From positions 545,448 through 609,447 of the forward strand of contig JAWQJJ010000001.1 of NCBI GenBank assembly GCA_033485155.1: a stretch of 64,000 nt of DNA, written 5' to 3'. The notes beneath the pieces are model-generated. The model worked only from the letters and a program-made list of their open reading frames with translations, was not told the origin of the DNA and ran no database searches. Positions 43,496-51,646 of the stretch are shown piece by piece (within the stretch, counting starts at the first letter, position 1; each line of letters opens with the position of its first letter). A program made the position numbers and the translations under genes. The stretch is from Methanomassiliicoccus sp. Its GTDB lineage: Archaea; Thermoplasmatota; Thermoplasmata; Methanomassiliicoccales; Methanomassiliicoccaceae.

Positions 43496-44199
43496 GCCCG
43501 CACCCCGAACTCCTTCTCGATCTCCCTGGTCAGCTCATCGATGATGAACGCGTTGACCCTGGTCCCCAGCTCGGCGGAGGCCGAGGGAGCATCGCCGACG
43601 AAGCCGTCGGGCATCGACCGTTCCGGGTCGGACACGATCATGTAGCCCTGGCTCACATATTGGCCGATCTTATCCTGGGGCGACACCAGGGCGGGGGCGA
43701 TGGCCATCACCCGGGAGGTCTCCACCTTGCCCCCGTGCCCGTCCCCTCGCTGGTCCTCGGGGAAGTGCTTGGCGATATCGTAATCGGTGAGGAGCATGAT
43801 CTTGACGTGGTGCTCCTCCACGATCTCCACGCACGCCTGCCTGAGAGCGTTCATGTGTGAACTCCCGGCGTGGCCGCTGATGACCACCAACTTGTCCGCC
43901 CCGTTGGCGATCAGCGAGTCCAGGATGTCCCTGACCACATGGATGGTGGTGTCGAAGCCCAGCCCGATGGTCCCCGGCATGTTCCTGGTGGAGGAGTGGA
44001 AGGCGTACCGCAGCGGGGGTGCCACTAGGCCATGCACCCGCTCGGCCACCGCGTCGGCGATATATTCCGGCTGCAGGGAGTCGGTGCTCAGAGGGAGGTG
44101 TGAGGAGTGGGCCTCGGTTGCCCCGATGGGCAGGAATATCACCGGGCGCTTCTTCATCACCTTCGCGAACTCGGTGGAGGAGAGAGAGTCCAGGCGCAT
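43492..44199 (-). CDS. Creatininase-family amidohydrolase (ArfB-like)
   Basis: The 235-residue protein has the creatininase fold motifs: PIGATEAHSSHLPLSTD (metal ligands Glu, His, Asp), ISGHAGSSHMNAL, and the DGHGGKVETS loop with His and Glu. Archaeal members include ArfB, the formamide hydrolase in the 7,8-didemethyl-8-hydroxy-5-deazariboflavin (F420/riboflavin) route. That identity is likely in a methanogen but not certain. It overlaps rpiA by 4 bp and a tiny zinc-ribbon gene by one base. Confidence 0.82.
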   Translation of the reverse strand: MRLDSLSSTEFAKVMKKRPVIFLPIGATEAHSSHLPLSTDSLQPEYIADAVAERVHGLVAPPLRYAFHSSTRNMPGTIGLGFDTTIHVVRDILDSLIANGADKLVVISGHAGSSHMNALRQACVEIVEEHHVKIMLLTDYDIAKHFPEDQRGDGHGGKVETSRVMAIAPALVSPQDKIGQYVSQGYMIVSDPERSMPDGFVGDAPSASAELGTRVNAFIIDELTREIEKEFGVRA

Positions 44200-44357
44200 C
44201 AGTGGGACCTCCGCTTGGACAGGTCAATCAATTGAGTGCCGCAGACCGGGCAGTTGCCCTTCTCCAGGGCGTCCTGCCCGAACTTCTCCTTGAGCTCCTG
44301 GTTGAGCTTGGCGAGATCATCGGTCCTGATGCTGCGGTCGCAGCGGGGGCAGTACAT
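44199..44357 (-). CDS. Small zinc-ribbon protein
   Basis: A 52-residue protein, MYCPRCDRSIRTDD..., with two CxxC pairs (CPRC and CPVC) and a helix between them. The stop overlaps the next ATG (TGATG), which shows tight coupling to the creatininase-family gene. It is probably a small metal- or RNA-binding protein; no named family is recognised. The DPH6 gene is divergent from it. Confidence 0.78.
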   Translation of the reverse strand: MYCPRCDRSIRTDDLAKLNQELKEKFGQDALEKGNCPVCGTQLIDLSKRRSH

Positions 44358-44435
44358 CGTCCGGCGCAACGGATTGCCCGGTTCTAATATTTGCCGGGGG
44401 CAAGCTTAAGGCCCGGACCCGTGATAATCCCCGTT

Positions 44436-45110
44436 ATGCGCTTGGCCGCCCTGTTCTCGGGAGGAAAAGACTCCGTGTTCGCCGCCTACCTCATGGAGCA
44501 ACAGGGACACTCCGTAGATGTCCTGGTCAACGTCCGGCCTAAGGACCCCCATTCCTGGGTGTTCCACACTCCCAACCTTAAGATCCTTCCTCTGATGGCC
44601 GAGGCCATGGGGAAGGAGCTGGTGGCGGTGGACTCTTCAGGTACGGAAGAGGATGATCTGCGGGCTCTGGGAGACGCTCTTTCCCTGCTTGACGTCGACG
44701 GCGTGACCACTGGAGCCATCGCCTCGGACTACCAGTGGGATCGCATCAATCACGTCTGCGAGGGCCTGGACCTCAACGTCTATTCTCCATTGTGGAGGAA
44801 GGACCAGGGCCTGCTGATGGAAGAGCTGATCGATGCCGGGGTCAGGGCCATCATGGTCAGCGTATCGGCCGACGGCCTCGACGCCTCGTGGCTGGGCCGG
44901 GAGATCGACCGTCAGGCGCTGGATTCCCTGCGGGCCCTGGCGCGCCGCAAGGGGATGAACCTCGCCGGGGAAGGAGGAGAGTATGAGACCCTGGTCCTTG
45001 ACTCCCCCCTGCACCGGAGGGCGCTCAGGATAATGGAGACGGAGGTGGAAAGCGGCCGGGACTCCGGTCTGCTTCGAGTGACCAGGGCGATGTTGGAGGA
45101 TAAGCAATGA
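44436..45110 (+). CDS. dph6: Diphthine-ammonia ligase (DPH6)
   Basis: This 224-residue ATP-pyrophosphatase performs the last step of diphthamide synthesis on elongation factor 2. It has the PP-loop FSGGKDSVFAAY at the N-terminus, VNVRPKDPHSWVFHTPN, and the C-terminal GEGGEYETLVLDSPLH signature. The start at 44436 matches the family start (MRLAALFSGG). It overlaps the next methyltransferase gene by 4 bp. Confidence 0.94.
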   Translation: MRLAALFSGGKDSVFAAYLMEQQGHSVDVLVNVRPKDPHSWVFHTPNLKILPLMAEAMGKELVAVDSSGTEEDDLRALGDALSLLDVDGVTTGAIASDYQWDRINHVCEGLDLNVYSPLWRKDQGLLMEELIDAGVRAIMVSVSADGLDASWLGREIDRQALDSLRALARRKGMNLAGEGGEYETLVLDSPLHRRALRIMETEVESGRDSGLLRVTRAMLEDKQ

Positions 45111-45667
45111 GCGGTCACAGGTTCCCTGCCGGGGATAAGAGGAGATTAGACAACGAGAACCGTAGGAAGGTACAGCCCCCGGAGGGGATCGTGGAACGCA
45201 TGGCCCCCTCCCCCGGCGAGGTGGTCGCCGATCTGGGGTGCGGCCCCGGATACACCGCCCTTCCTCTAGCCCGGCGAGTGTCGAAGCTCTACGGGGTGGA
45301 CGTCCAGCAGGCTATGCTTGACGCCCTCATGGAGAACGTCCCTGCGGACCTTAAGGACCGGGTCGTCCCGGTACAGGGCGAGTTACCCAGGATCCCCCTT
45401 GGGGACGGCTCCATCGATCGTGCGGTAGCCGTGAACGTCGTCCACGAGATAGAAGACCTCTCGCTCTTCGAATCGGAGCTTCGCCGGTGCCTGCGCCAGG
45501 GGGGAAAGCTGAGCATAGTGGACTTCCCCAAGCACGAGACGAGCTTCGGGCCCCCGCTGTCCGAGCGACTAAGTGAGGAGGAGATGGTGGCCAAGTTCCC
45601 GTACTTCCGCAAGGTCAAGGCTTGGCAGTACCCGGAGTTCTATCAGCTGGAGATGGAGCTGTACTGA
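45107..45667 (+). CDS. Class I SAM-dependent methyltransferase
   Basis: A 186-residue protein with motif I VVADLGCGPGYTALPLA, the acidic residue in YGVDVQQ, and LPRIPLGDGSIDRAVAVNVVHEI, the UbiE/Menaquinone-type pattern for small-molecule methylation. It is co-translated with DPH6 through a 4-bp overlap. Its acceptor is unknown; the length is a little short but complete. Its end overlaps the convergent peroxiredoxin by 53 bp. Confidence 0.87.
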   Translation: MSGHRFPAGDKRRLDNENRRKVQPPEGIVERMAPSPGEVVADLGCGPGYTALPLARRVSKLYGVDVQQAMLDALMENVPADLKDRVVPVQGELPRIPLGDGSIDRAVAVNVVHEIEDLSLFESELRRCLRQGGKLSIVDFPKHETSFGPPLSERLSEEEMVAKFPYFRKVKAWQYPEFYQLEMELY

Positions 45668-46154
45668 GCTGCAGCTCCGAACAGACCTCCAGTAACTCAT
45701 CGTAGTCTGGTTCCGAAGCGTGATCCTCGGTGAACCAGAAATACCTGACCCTGCGCTCGCGGTCGATGATGTACACCGCCCTCAGGCACCGACCCAGCAT
45801 ATATCCCGAATGAATCTCCTCACCGACCAGCACGCCCAGGGAATCGCTGACTTGGCCGTAGTAGTCCGACAGCAGGGGGAAGGTGAACCTCATGTGCTCC
45901 TTCCATGCTGAGTGGGTGATCACGCTGTTGGTCGATATCCCCAAGACTGTGGCGTTCAATGCCTGGAACCGGGGCAGTAGGCTCTGCAGCATCTTGAGCT
46001 CGACGGCACACATGACCCCGAAGTCCGAAGGGTAGAAGGCTAGCAAAGCGGTGCCTCTGGACAGCACCTCCGAGAGGCGTACGGTCCCTCCGAACGCCTC
46101 CGGGAGCTCGAAATCGGGGGCCGTGGCCCCCACGGCGAGGGACTTGGCGGTCAA
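45615..46154 (-). CDS. Peroxiredoxin (AhpC/TSA family)
   Basis: This 179-residue thiol peroxidase has the peroxidatic cysteine in FYPSDFGVMCAVEL, with Gly-Val-Met replacing the usual Thr-x-Val, and WxxxMRFTFPLLSD. A possible resolving cysteine occurs near the C-terminus (LEVCSELQ). It detoxifies peroxides in the cytoplasm with thioredoxin-like donors. Its 3' end overlaps the convergent methyltransferase gene by 53 bp. Confidence 0.87.
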   Translation of the reverse strand: MTAKSLAVGATAPDFELPEAFGGTVRLSEVLSRGTALLAFYPSDFGVMCAVELKMLQSLLPRFQALNATVLGISTNSVITHSAWKEHMRFTFPLLSDYYGQVSDSLGVLVGEEIHSGYMLGRCLRAVYIIDRERRVRYFWFTEDHASEPDYDELLEVCSELQLSTAPSPADRTPGTAKP

Positions 46155-46223
46155 CGTCCCTACATATCGTGTGGGAGGTTCTTATGACTTGGGTTGTGGC
46201 TTGCAGCCATGACTCCCCCCGAC

Positions 46224-47795
46224 CTAAGCCTCCAGCCGGTTCTCGGCGCTGTGCCGGGCTTGGGCCACCAGCACGCCGATGACCAGGGTCACCGCGGCCA
46301 GGGGGAGCCCGACGATCAGGGGGTCGATGACGTTGAACGGGGCGCCCAGCAGGGTCACCTGGTCAAACAGGGCTTTGCAGATCCCGAGCTGGGAGGCCTC
46401 CGCAGTGTGAACGAATACGGTCCAAAGGAACCAGGAGGTCGCCCCCACCACCAGGGACAATTTAGCCGGCATGGCCAGCGGTTTCTTGGAGTACAGTCCG
46501 TAGGTCAGCACAGGCAGGAAGGCGCAGGCGCACAGGCCCATGAACATGGCGGTGGCGCGGGCGATGATATTAGCGGGCATGACCAGGGCGAGGACCACGG
46601 ATACCACGATCATGATCACCGTTCCGATTTGAGCGATCCTCTTCGAGGGCTGGTCCCGCTTGGCGATGTGCCTGTAAAGGTCATAGCCAGCGGTGGTGCC
46701 CATGGTGTGAAAGATCGAGCTGAGGGTCGACATCGCTGCCGCCAGCAGTACCAGCATGAAGATGACCACGAAGAGCTCAGGCATCGCCGAGTTGATGTAC
46801 AGGGGAATGATGTTGTCGACGTTCTTCCCGGCAGCCTCGTAGGCAATCTTACCGGTGTTGTTCCAGAACCACACGTTGGTCAGAGGGCCGACGGTGAAGG
46901 CCACCCCAGTCATCATCAGCAGGAAAGGACCGCCAACGGACACCGCCCGGTTGATGGACGCATCGTCCTTGGCCGAGAGGAATCGGACACTGAGCTGCGG
47001 CTGCGCCAGCACGCCGATCCCCACTCCCATGACAATCGTCGTCACCAATGTATACCAGATGCTGGAGCCGAGGTCGGGCATGGCCGTCCACGAATGAAGG
47101 CCTCCGTTCTGCAGGAAGGTCGGGATCTGCGGCGACATGTTGGTAAGAGAGGTAAAGCCCTGCTCCACGCCACCTATGCTCATGAAGGTGAGCACGAGTA
47201 GTAGAGTCATACCCACCAGCATGAGGACGCCCTGCATGGCGTCGGTGTACATGACTGCGATGAGGCCGCCGGTGACCACATAGGCAGCCGTGACAAGGGC
47301 AAAGCCCAGCACCGACACGTAATAGTCGATGTTGAAGGTGGTGTGGATGAACCAGGCCCCGCCAATGATGATCGCCGCGCAGTACAGAGGCATGGACAGT
47401 AGGATCATGACTCCGGTGGCATACTGCATGAAATTGGAGTTGAACCGCTTGCCCAGTAGGTCGGGAAAGGTCACCGCCCCTAGACGGTGGCCTATGTCCC
47501 TCGTCCTCTTGCCGTACAGGATGAATGCGATGAGGACCCCCAGGCCGATGTTCAGGACCGTCAGCCAGATGAGGCCGGACCCGTACAGCGCGGCGATCCC
47601 GCCGAACCCGACGATGGCGGACGTAGAGATGAAGGTGGCGCCGTACGACAGTCCCAGTATGATGGGGCTTACCTTCCGGCCGGCGATCATGTAGTCGTCT
47701 GCCGCCTTGGTGTGACGGTAGCCCAGATAGCCGAGGAACATCGTTGCCAGGAGATAGACCGCGGTGCAGATGGCGAAGACCGTGGTATCAACCAT
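46224..47795 (-). CDS. Sodium:solute symporter (SSS family)
   Basis: A 523-residue membrane protein with about 13 helices and SSS-family features: YMIAGRKVSPIILGLSYGATFISTSAIVGF (sodium site) near residue 36, GGLIAVMYTDAMQGVLM, and RFLSAKDDASINRA. The substrate could be an organic acid, amino acid or sugar, which the sequence does not decide. It begins inside the end of a 39-residue accessory peptide gene (8-bp overlap), so the two are expressed together. Confidence 0.93.
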   Translation of the reverse strand: MVDTTVFAICTAVYLLATMFLGYLGYRHTKAADDYMIAGRKVSPIILGLSYGATFISTSAIVGFGGIAALYGSGLIWLTVLNIGLGVLIAFILYGKRTRDIGHRLGAVTFPDLLGKRFNSNFMQYATGVMILLSMPLYCAAIIIGGAWFIHTTFNIDYYVSVLGFALVTAAYVVTGGLIAVMYTDAMQGVLMLVGMTLLLVLTFMSIGGVEQGFTSLTNMSPQIPTFLQNGGLHSWTAMPDLGSSIWYTLVTTIVMGVGIGVLAQPQLSVRFLSAKDDASINRAVSVGGPFLLMMTGVAFTVGPLTNVWFWNNTGKIAYEAAGKNVDNIIPLYINSAMPELFVVIFMLVLLAAAMSTLSSIFHTMGTTAGYDLYRHIAKRDQPSKRIAQIGTVIMIVVSVVLALVMPANIIARATAMFMGLCACAFLPVLTYGLYSKKPLAMPAKLSLVVGATSWFLWTVFVHTAEASQLGICKALFDQVTLLGAPFNVIDPLIVGLPLAAVTLVIGVLVAQARHSAENRLEA

Positions 47796-47907
47796 GACGC
47801 TCGCCCTCCGCGTTCCTCTTCAACCAACCATACAGTACACAAACCACCGCTAGCCCGATGGACAGCGCGTAGCCAAGGACGATCATAAGGTCGTCTATGC
47901 CCAGCAT
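47788..47907 (-). CDS. Symporter small accessory protein
   Basis: A 39-residue protein, MLGIDDLMIVLGYALSIGLA..., with a single membrane helix and a basic tail. It overlaps the SSS symporter by 8 bp, as in the small accessory proteins found directly upstream of sodium symporters in many anaerobes. Its likely job is to stabilise or assemble the transporter. The sequence is too short for routine ORF calls. Confidence 0.82.
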   Translation of the reverse strand: MLGIDDLMIVLGYALSIGLAVVCVLYGWLKRNAEGERHG

Positions 47908-48078
47908 ACAATTACCCCAGATAACTCGCTAGGTGATTTGAGATGGAGTATATAAAGTCTGTGCTACATGATAACAGGGGCCAGGGTAGCATGTAGCAAT
48001 GCCCCTGCTGGCCCGAAAGCACATCGATGTTTATACACCGCATGCCGGAATAAGACCTTGTACCGCAGGACCTATACG

Positions 48079-48207
48079 ATGCTCATCAACCAAGGTCTCG
48101 ATCTCTATCGCGCACAAAAGTTCTGGGAAGGGTACGAGCTCATGACCGAGAACGCCGACCACGATCACCTGAACGACGCCCAAGTCTGTGATTTCAGGCT
48201 CTTCTGA
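48079..48207 (+). pseudogene. Truncated N-terminus of an unidentified protein
   Basis: A 42-codon frame, MLINQGLDLYRAQKFWEGYE and on, starts at 48079 and stops at 48207. It has helix-like, protein-typical composition (AQKFWEGYELMTENAD). A TTTATAC near 48030 could be its TATA. The sequence then becomes non-coding with stops in all frames. It looks like the surviving start of a longer gene, although a genuine small protein is possible. Confidence 0.4.
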
Positions 48208-48705
48208 CCGAGGCGAAAATGGAAAAGGGATGCTGGTGAACCCAAGAGTGCCTTGGTGGGGATGAGGACATCCCGAAGGTCACCAACAGATCAAGGTTCC
48301 AGCGTCTAGCCGATGAATGTATGGAGAAGTCATTGTGCTTCACGGTAACGTGCAGAACCTGCTATGTGCCAGGAAGACTGGTCAGGGGTCAATGAGCGGG
48401 GGTACGACATCGCCTTCATGTAACTCTCCAGCTTGCTCTTCCCACACTTTCGTGCGGAGCGATCTAGAGGTGAGAGCGAGAGGCTTGATAGGGTAATTGC
48501 AGCGGCTGGAGGCTATAGGGAGTGGGACGATCGCACGGTGGTGCTAGCCCGCTTCTCCACAGAGGGAGAATGGCTTTTTCGCAACCATGGCCAGGGTCGA
48601 CGGGCCGGTCCCGGTCGGCCCCTGGCTGCTGGAGATCCACGAGTGTGCGGGCACCAATGGAAACCTCCATCGGCCCCAGTCCATACGCGTCTAGGGTCCA
48701 GGCGT
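48208..48705 (+). other. Decayed intergenic stretch
   Basis: About 500 bp with no convincing gene. One forward frame near 48480-48560 reads RLDRVIAAAGGYREWDDRTVVLARF, which resembles the C-terminal end of a SpoIIE/PP2C-type phosphatase (DDRTVVL) but lacks the rest. It is probably a gene graveyard of two or more broken frames. Confidence 0.4.
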
Positions 48706-49164
48706 TCAATCGACGAGAAAATTATCGATATGTGACGGGTAAAGGGCCATGTAGGTGGACTCAGGATCGACCCTTCGTCTCGAACCGCCGGCCTCCAGCT
48801 TCTCTTGGTAGAGGTCGAGGAGGATGTCTTGGAGCACTGGAGTGGGGACTATGTAAATGCGTTCGTCCCCCTCCTGAGGTTGCCTGATGAACGCGTATCT
48901 CGAACGGAGGCCAGCCGGGTTCCGTTTGCCTATGAGCCTTTGACCGCCATCATCCCCTTGGATGTCGAGGAATGGACTGACCTTGAAGTACCAGAAAAAC
49001 TCCCCGCCCCTCTTCTCGCTGGCGATGACTTTGATTGATTCCATCTCCAGGAAGCGGTCCATCTCCTCCACGCTCATCCCCTCCCGATAATGGGGATTGA
49101 GCCTCCGGTTGACGATCTGCTTACCATGCGAGTTGATCTGGATCGGTTTCCTATGATATGGCAT
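48706..49164 (-). CDS. Hypothetical protein
   Basis: This is a 152-residue protein with no recognised family. It is predicted soluble, with strands such as GEFFWYFKVSPFLDIQ and RIYIVPTPVLQDILLDLYQEKL, and is rich in basic residues (SGRRVDPE-like tail). The start at 49164 (MPYHRKPIQ) is preferred over 49329, as the longer N-terminus looks non-coding. It may be a recent acquisition; its neighbours include decayed sequence. Confidence 0.5.
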   Translation of the reverse strand: MPYHRKPIQINSHGKQIVNRRLNPHYREGMSVEEMDRFLEMESIKVIASEKRGGEFFWYFKVSPFLDIQGDDGGQRLIGKRNPAGLRSRYAFIRQPQEGDERIYIVPTPVLQDILLDLYQEKLEAGGSRRRVDPESTYMALYPSHIDNFLVD

Positions 49165-49475
49165 CCTGAACCACTGACCTACTATGCTTCTGGCGCTAGG
49201 CCAGCATCCAGAGCTCACGCTGCTGTGCAGGCACCTCTGTATATCGATGCAGGCCTCCGACTTCCGCCGAGCCTGAAGAGTCATAGTGATACTTAAAACT
49301 CGGTCACCCCGCTGTTTTCGCCCTTTCATCCGGCTAGACGAAGGGCGGTGTAGTCCGCCACTCCGAGGGCCGCAGCAGTATAACTATCAGCCTTACCAAT
49401 ACTTGGAATGGTCCGTTGAGCTACCTGCACCGTCCGGGCATGGATGCAGGTATCCCGTTCGGACCAGGGAAGTTA
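49165..49475. other. Intergenic region upstream of the histidine kinase
   Basis: About 310 bp between divergent genes. The forward strand has weak AT-rich patches (GCAGTATAACTATC near 49376) that may hold the kinase promoter. TTG (49416) and ATG (49440) codons are open in the kinase frame here. Nothing else is seen. Confidence 0.4.
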
Positions 49476-51473
49476 ATGCCGATGGCGCCGAACCCCATGA
49501 ACATCAAGAGACCGACGGTCCCGGACAAGCAGCAGTCCTGGCTTTTGTTCAGCACCATGCTCCAGGGGGTGGTGTTCCAGGATGCGGAGGGCCGGATAGT
49601 ATCGATGAACCCCGCAGCCGAGCTGATCCTCGGCCGGTCTCCCGATGAGTTCGTGGGCGGGTCCTCCGTAAGCGAGGAGCAATATACCATAAGGGAGGAT
49701 GGCACCCCCTTCCCGGGATTGGAGCATCCGGCGATGGTTTCGCTGCGGACCGGCCGCGAGGTCGCCGATGTGGTGATGGGAGTCTACAACCATCGGGAAG
49801 AAGCGTACCGTTGGATCCTAGTTACCGCCGTGCCGCTGTTCCGGCCGGGTGAGGACCGACCGTATCAGGTCTACACTATCTTCAGGGACATTACTGAAAG
49901 GAAGAGGATGGAGGAGCAGAGGGCTTTCCTACTGAAGCTCAGCGACGCGCTGCGGCCGCTCAGGGACCCCGTCGAGATTCAGCGAACTGCGGCGCGGGTC
50001 CTCGGAGAGCATCTTGGGGTCGCCCGCGTGGCGTATGGGGAGGTGAAGGGGGAGGAGAACCATCTCGCTGTCGAGAGGAGCTATTATGCTCCCGGGGTCC
50101 AAGAGATCGCCGATCAGCTGCGAATGGTGGACTTCGGGACGAACCCGCTCTCGGCGTTAAGGGATGGCACCACCATCATCGTCGAGGACGTGGCCTTGAC
50201 GGATGGTCTCTCCAGTGAGGAGCGAGGCAGCTATCATCGCCACGGGGTCGCCTCGCTCGTCGGGGTGCCGTTGATCAAGGAGGGTCGTTTCGTCGCCGTT
50301 CTGCTCGTCCAGCACTCCGCGCCGAAGCGGTGGACGGCACTCGATGTTACTCTGGTCGAGGAGACCGCGGACCGCACATGGTCCGCAGTGGAGAGGGCGA
50401 GGGCGGAGGAAGCGCTCCGGGAGAGCGAGGCCAAGTTCCGGGACATCTTCAACTCTACGAACGACGCCATCTTCGTGGCCGACCCGGAAGGTTCGTTCCT
50501 AGAGGTCAACGATGCAGCCTGCCAACAACTCGGTTACACTCGCGAGGAGATGCTCAGGTTAGGGCCGTCCCGCATCACCACGCCGGAGATATCGGTCCGC
50601 GTCCCGGTGGACATCAGCGACACCATCGGCAGCGGGCACAAGATCTTCGAGAGCGCCCATATGACCAAGGACGGCCGCCGCATACCGGTCGAGCTGAGCA
50701 CCCGGACGATCTCATTCGGGGGCAGGAAAGCCATCCTCGCAGTGGTTAGGGACATAACCGAGCGCAAGCGGTACGAGGAGAAGATCAAACGTTCCAACGC
50801 CGAGCTGCAGCAGTTCGCGTACGTTACTTCACACGATCTGCAGGAGCCTCTAAGGATGGTGACCAATTACCTCCAGCTATTGGAGAGGAGAGAGGGCGGC
50901 GAACTGGATGAGACTTCCAGGAGATACATAGGGTTCGCCGTAGACGGGGCGAAGAGGATGAAGGCCATGATTGACGACATTCTCACCTATTCCCGGGTCG
51001 AGAGCAAAGGGAGCTTCCTCGAGCCGGTAAGCATGGATGCAGTCCTGTCCATCGTTCAGAAGGATCTCAGTATCGCCATCTCCGAGAGCGGGGCATCGGT
51101 GACGCATGGCCCTCTGCCGACGGTCATCGCGGACAAAGGTCACATGATCCTGCTCCTTGAGAACCTAGTGGGGAACGCCATCAAGTACCGCAGCGTGGCC
51201 GCCCCCCAGGTCAACGTATCGGCCCGCAAGACCGACGAGGAGTGGGTCTTCAGCGTCCAGGACAACGGCATTGGCATCGACCCCAAGTACCAGGAGAGAA
51301 TATTCCAGATGTTCCAGCGGCTGCACACCAGGGACGAGTACGAGGGAACGGGGATGGGACTGGCCATAGCCAAGAGGATCGTCGAGCGCTACGGCGGCCG
51401 GATCTGGTTCGAGTCGCGTGCGGATCGTGGCTCTACCTTCTTCTTCAGCCTGCCTGTGGATCCACACCGATGA
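49476..51473 (+). CDS. Sensor histidine kinase (PAS-GAF-PAS-HisKA-HATPase)
   Basis: A soluble kinase of about 665 residues. PAS at about 25-140 (GVVFQDAEGRIVSMNPAAE... FRDITERK), GAF at about 155-305 (REHLGVARVAYGEV; SLVGVPLIKEGRFVAVLLV), PAS at about 325-430, HisKA with the phospho-His in YVTSHDLQEPLRM, and HATPase_c with NLVGNAIKY, DNGIGID and GTGMGLAIAK. No transmembrane segment is present, so it senses a cytoplasmic signal. ATG 49476 is chosen; 49416 (TTG) and 49440 (ATG) are alternatives. No receiver lies next to it; the nearest in the window is the one in the large MEDS protein. Confidence 0.85.
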   Translation: MPMAPNPMNIKRPTVPDKQQSWLLFSTMLQGVVFQDAEGRIVSMNPAAELILGRSPDEFVGGSSVSEEQYTIREDGTPFPGLEHPAMVSLRTGREVADVVMGVYNHREEAYRWILVTAVPLFRPGEDRPYQVYTIFRDITERKRMEEQRAFLLKLSDALRPLRDPVEIQRTAARVLGEHLGVARVAYGEVKGEENHLAVERSYYAPGVQEIADQLRMVDFGTNPLSALRDGTTIIVEDVALTDGLSSEERGSYHRHGVASLVGVPLIKEGRFVAVLLVQHSAPKRWTALDVTLVEETADRTWSAVERARAEEALRESEAKFRDIFNSTNDAIFVADPEGSFLEVNDAACQQLGYTREEMLRLGPSRITTPEISVRVPVDISDTIGSGHKIFESAHMTKDGRRIPVELSTRTISFGGRKAILAVVRDITERKRYEEKIKRSNAELQQFAYVTSHDLQEPLRMVTNYLQLLERREGGELDETSRRYIGFAVDGAKRMKAMIDDILTYSRVESKGSFLEPVSMDAVLSIVQKDLSIAISESGASVTHGPLPTVIADKGHMILLLENLVGNAIKYRSVAAPQVNVSARKTDEEWVFSVQDNGIGIDPKYQERIFQMFQRLHTRDEYEGTGMGLAIAKRIVERYGGRIWFESRADRGSTFFFSLPVDPHR

Positions 51474-51646
51474 GGATAGCCCCATAGCTATCCCGCTCCG
51501 TCGGCTCAGAATGTTATCCGTGCTCAATTCGCACCTGGATCTCGGCATTCGGGAAAGGCAGATTGCACGACGACCGGTGTTTTCTCGTTTTTCCATTGAA
51601 ACTCAGGTGCTTTCTTTAATAGGATGTCCTCCCGACCGCACCAGAC

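Noticed and set aside
46194..47201. A 335-codon open frame opposite the symporter
   Set aside because: Its translation is Gly/His/Asp/Arg-rich, typical of antisense to membrane-protein codons.
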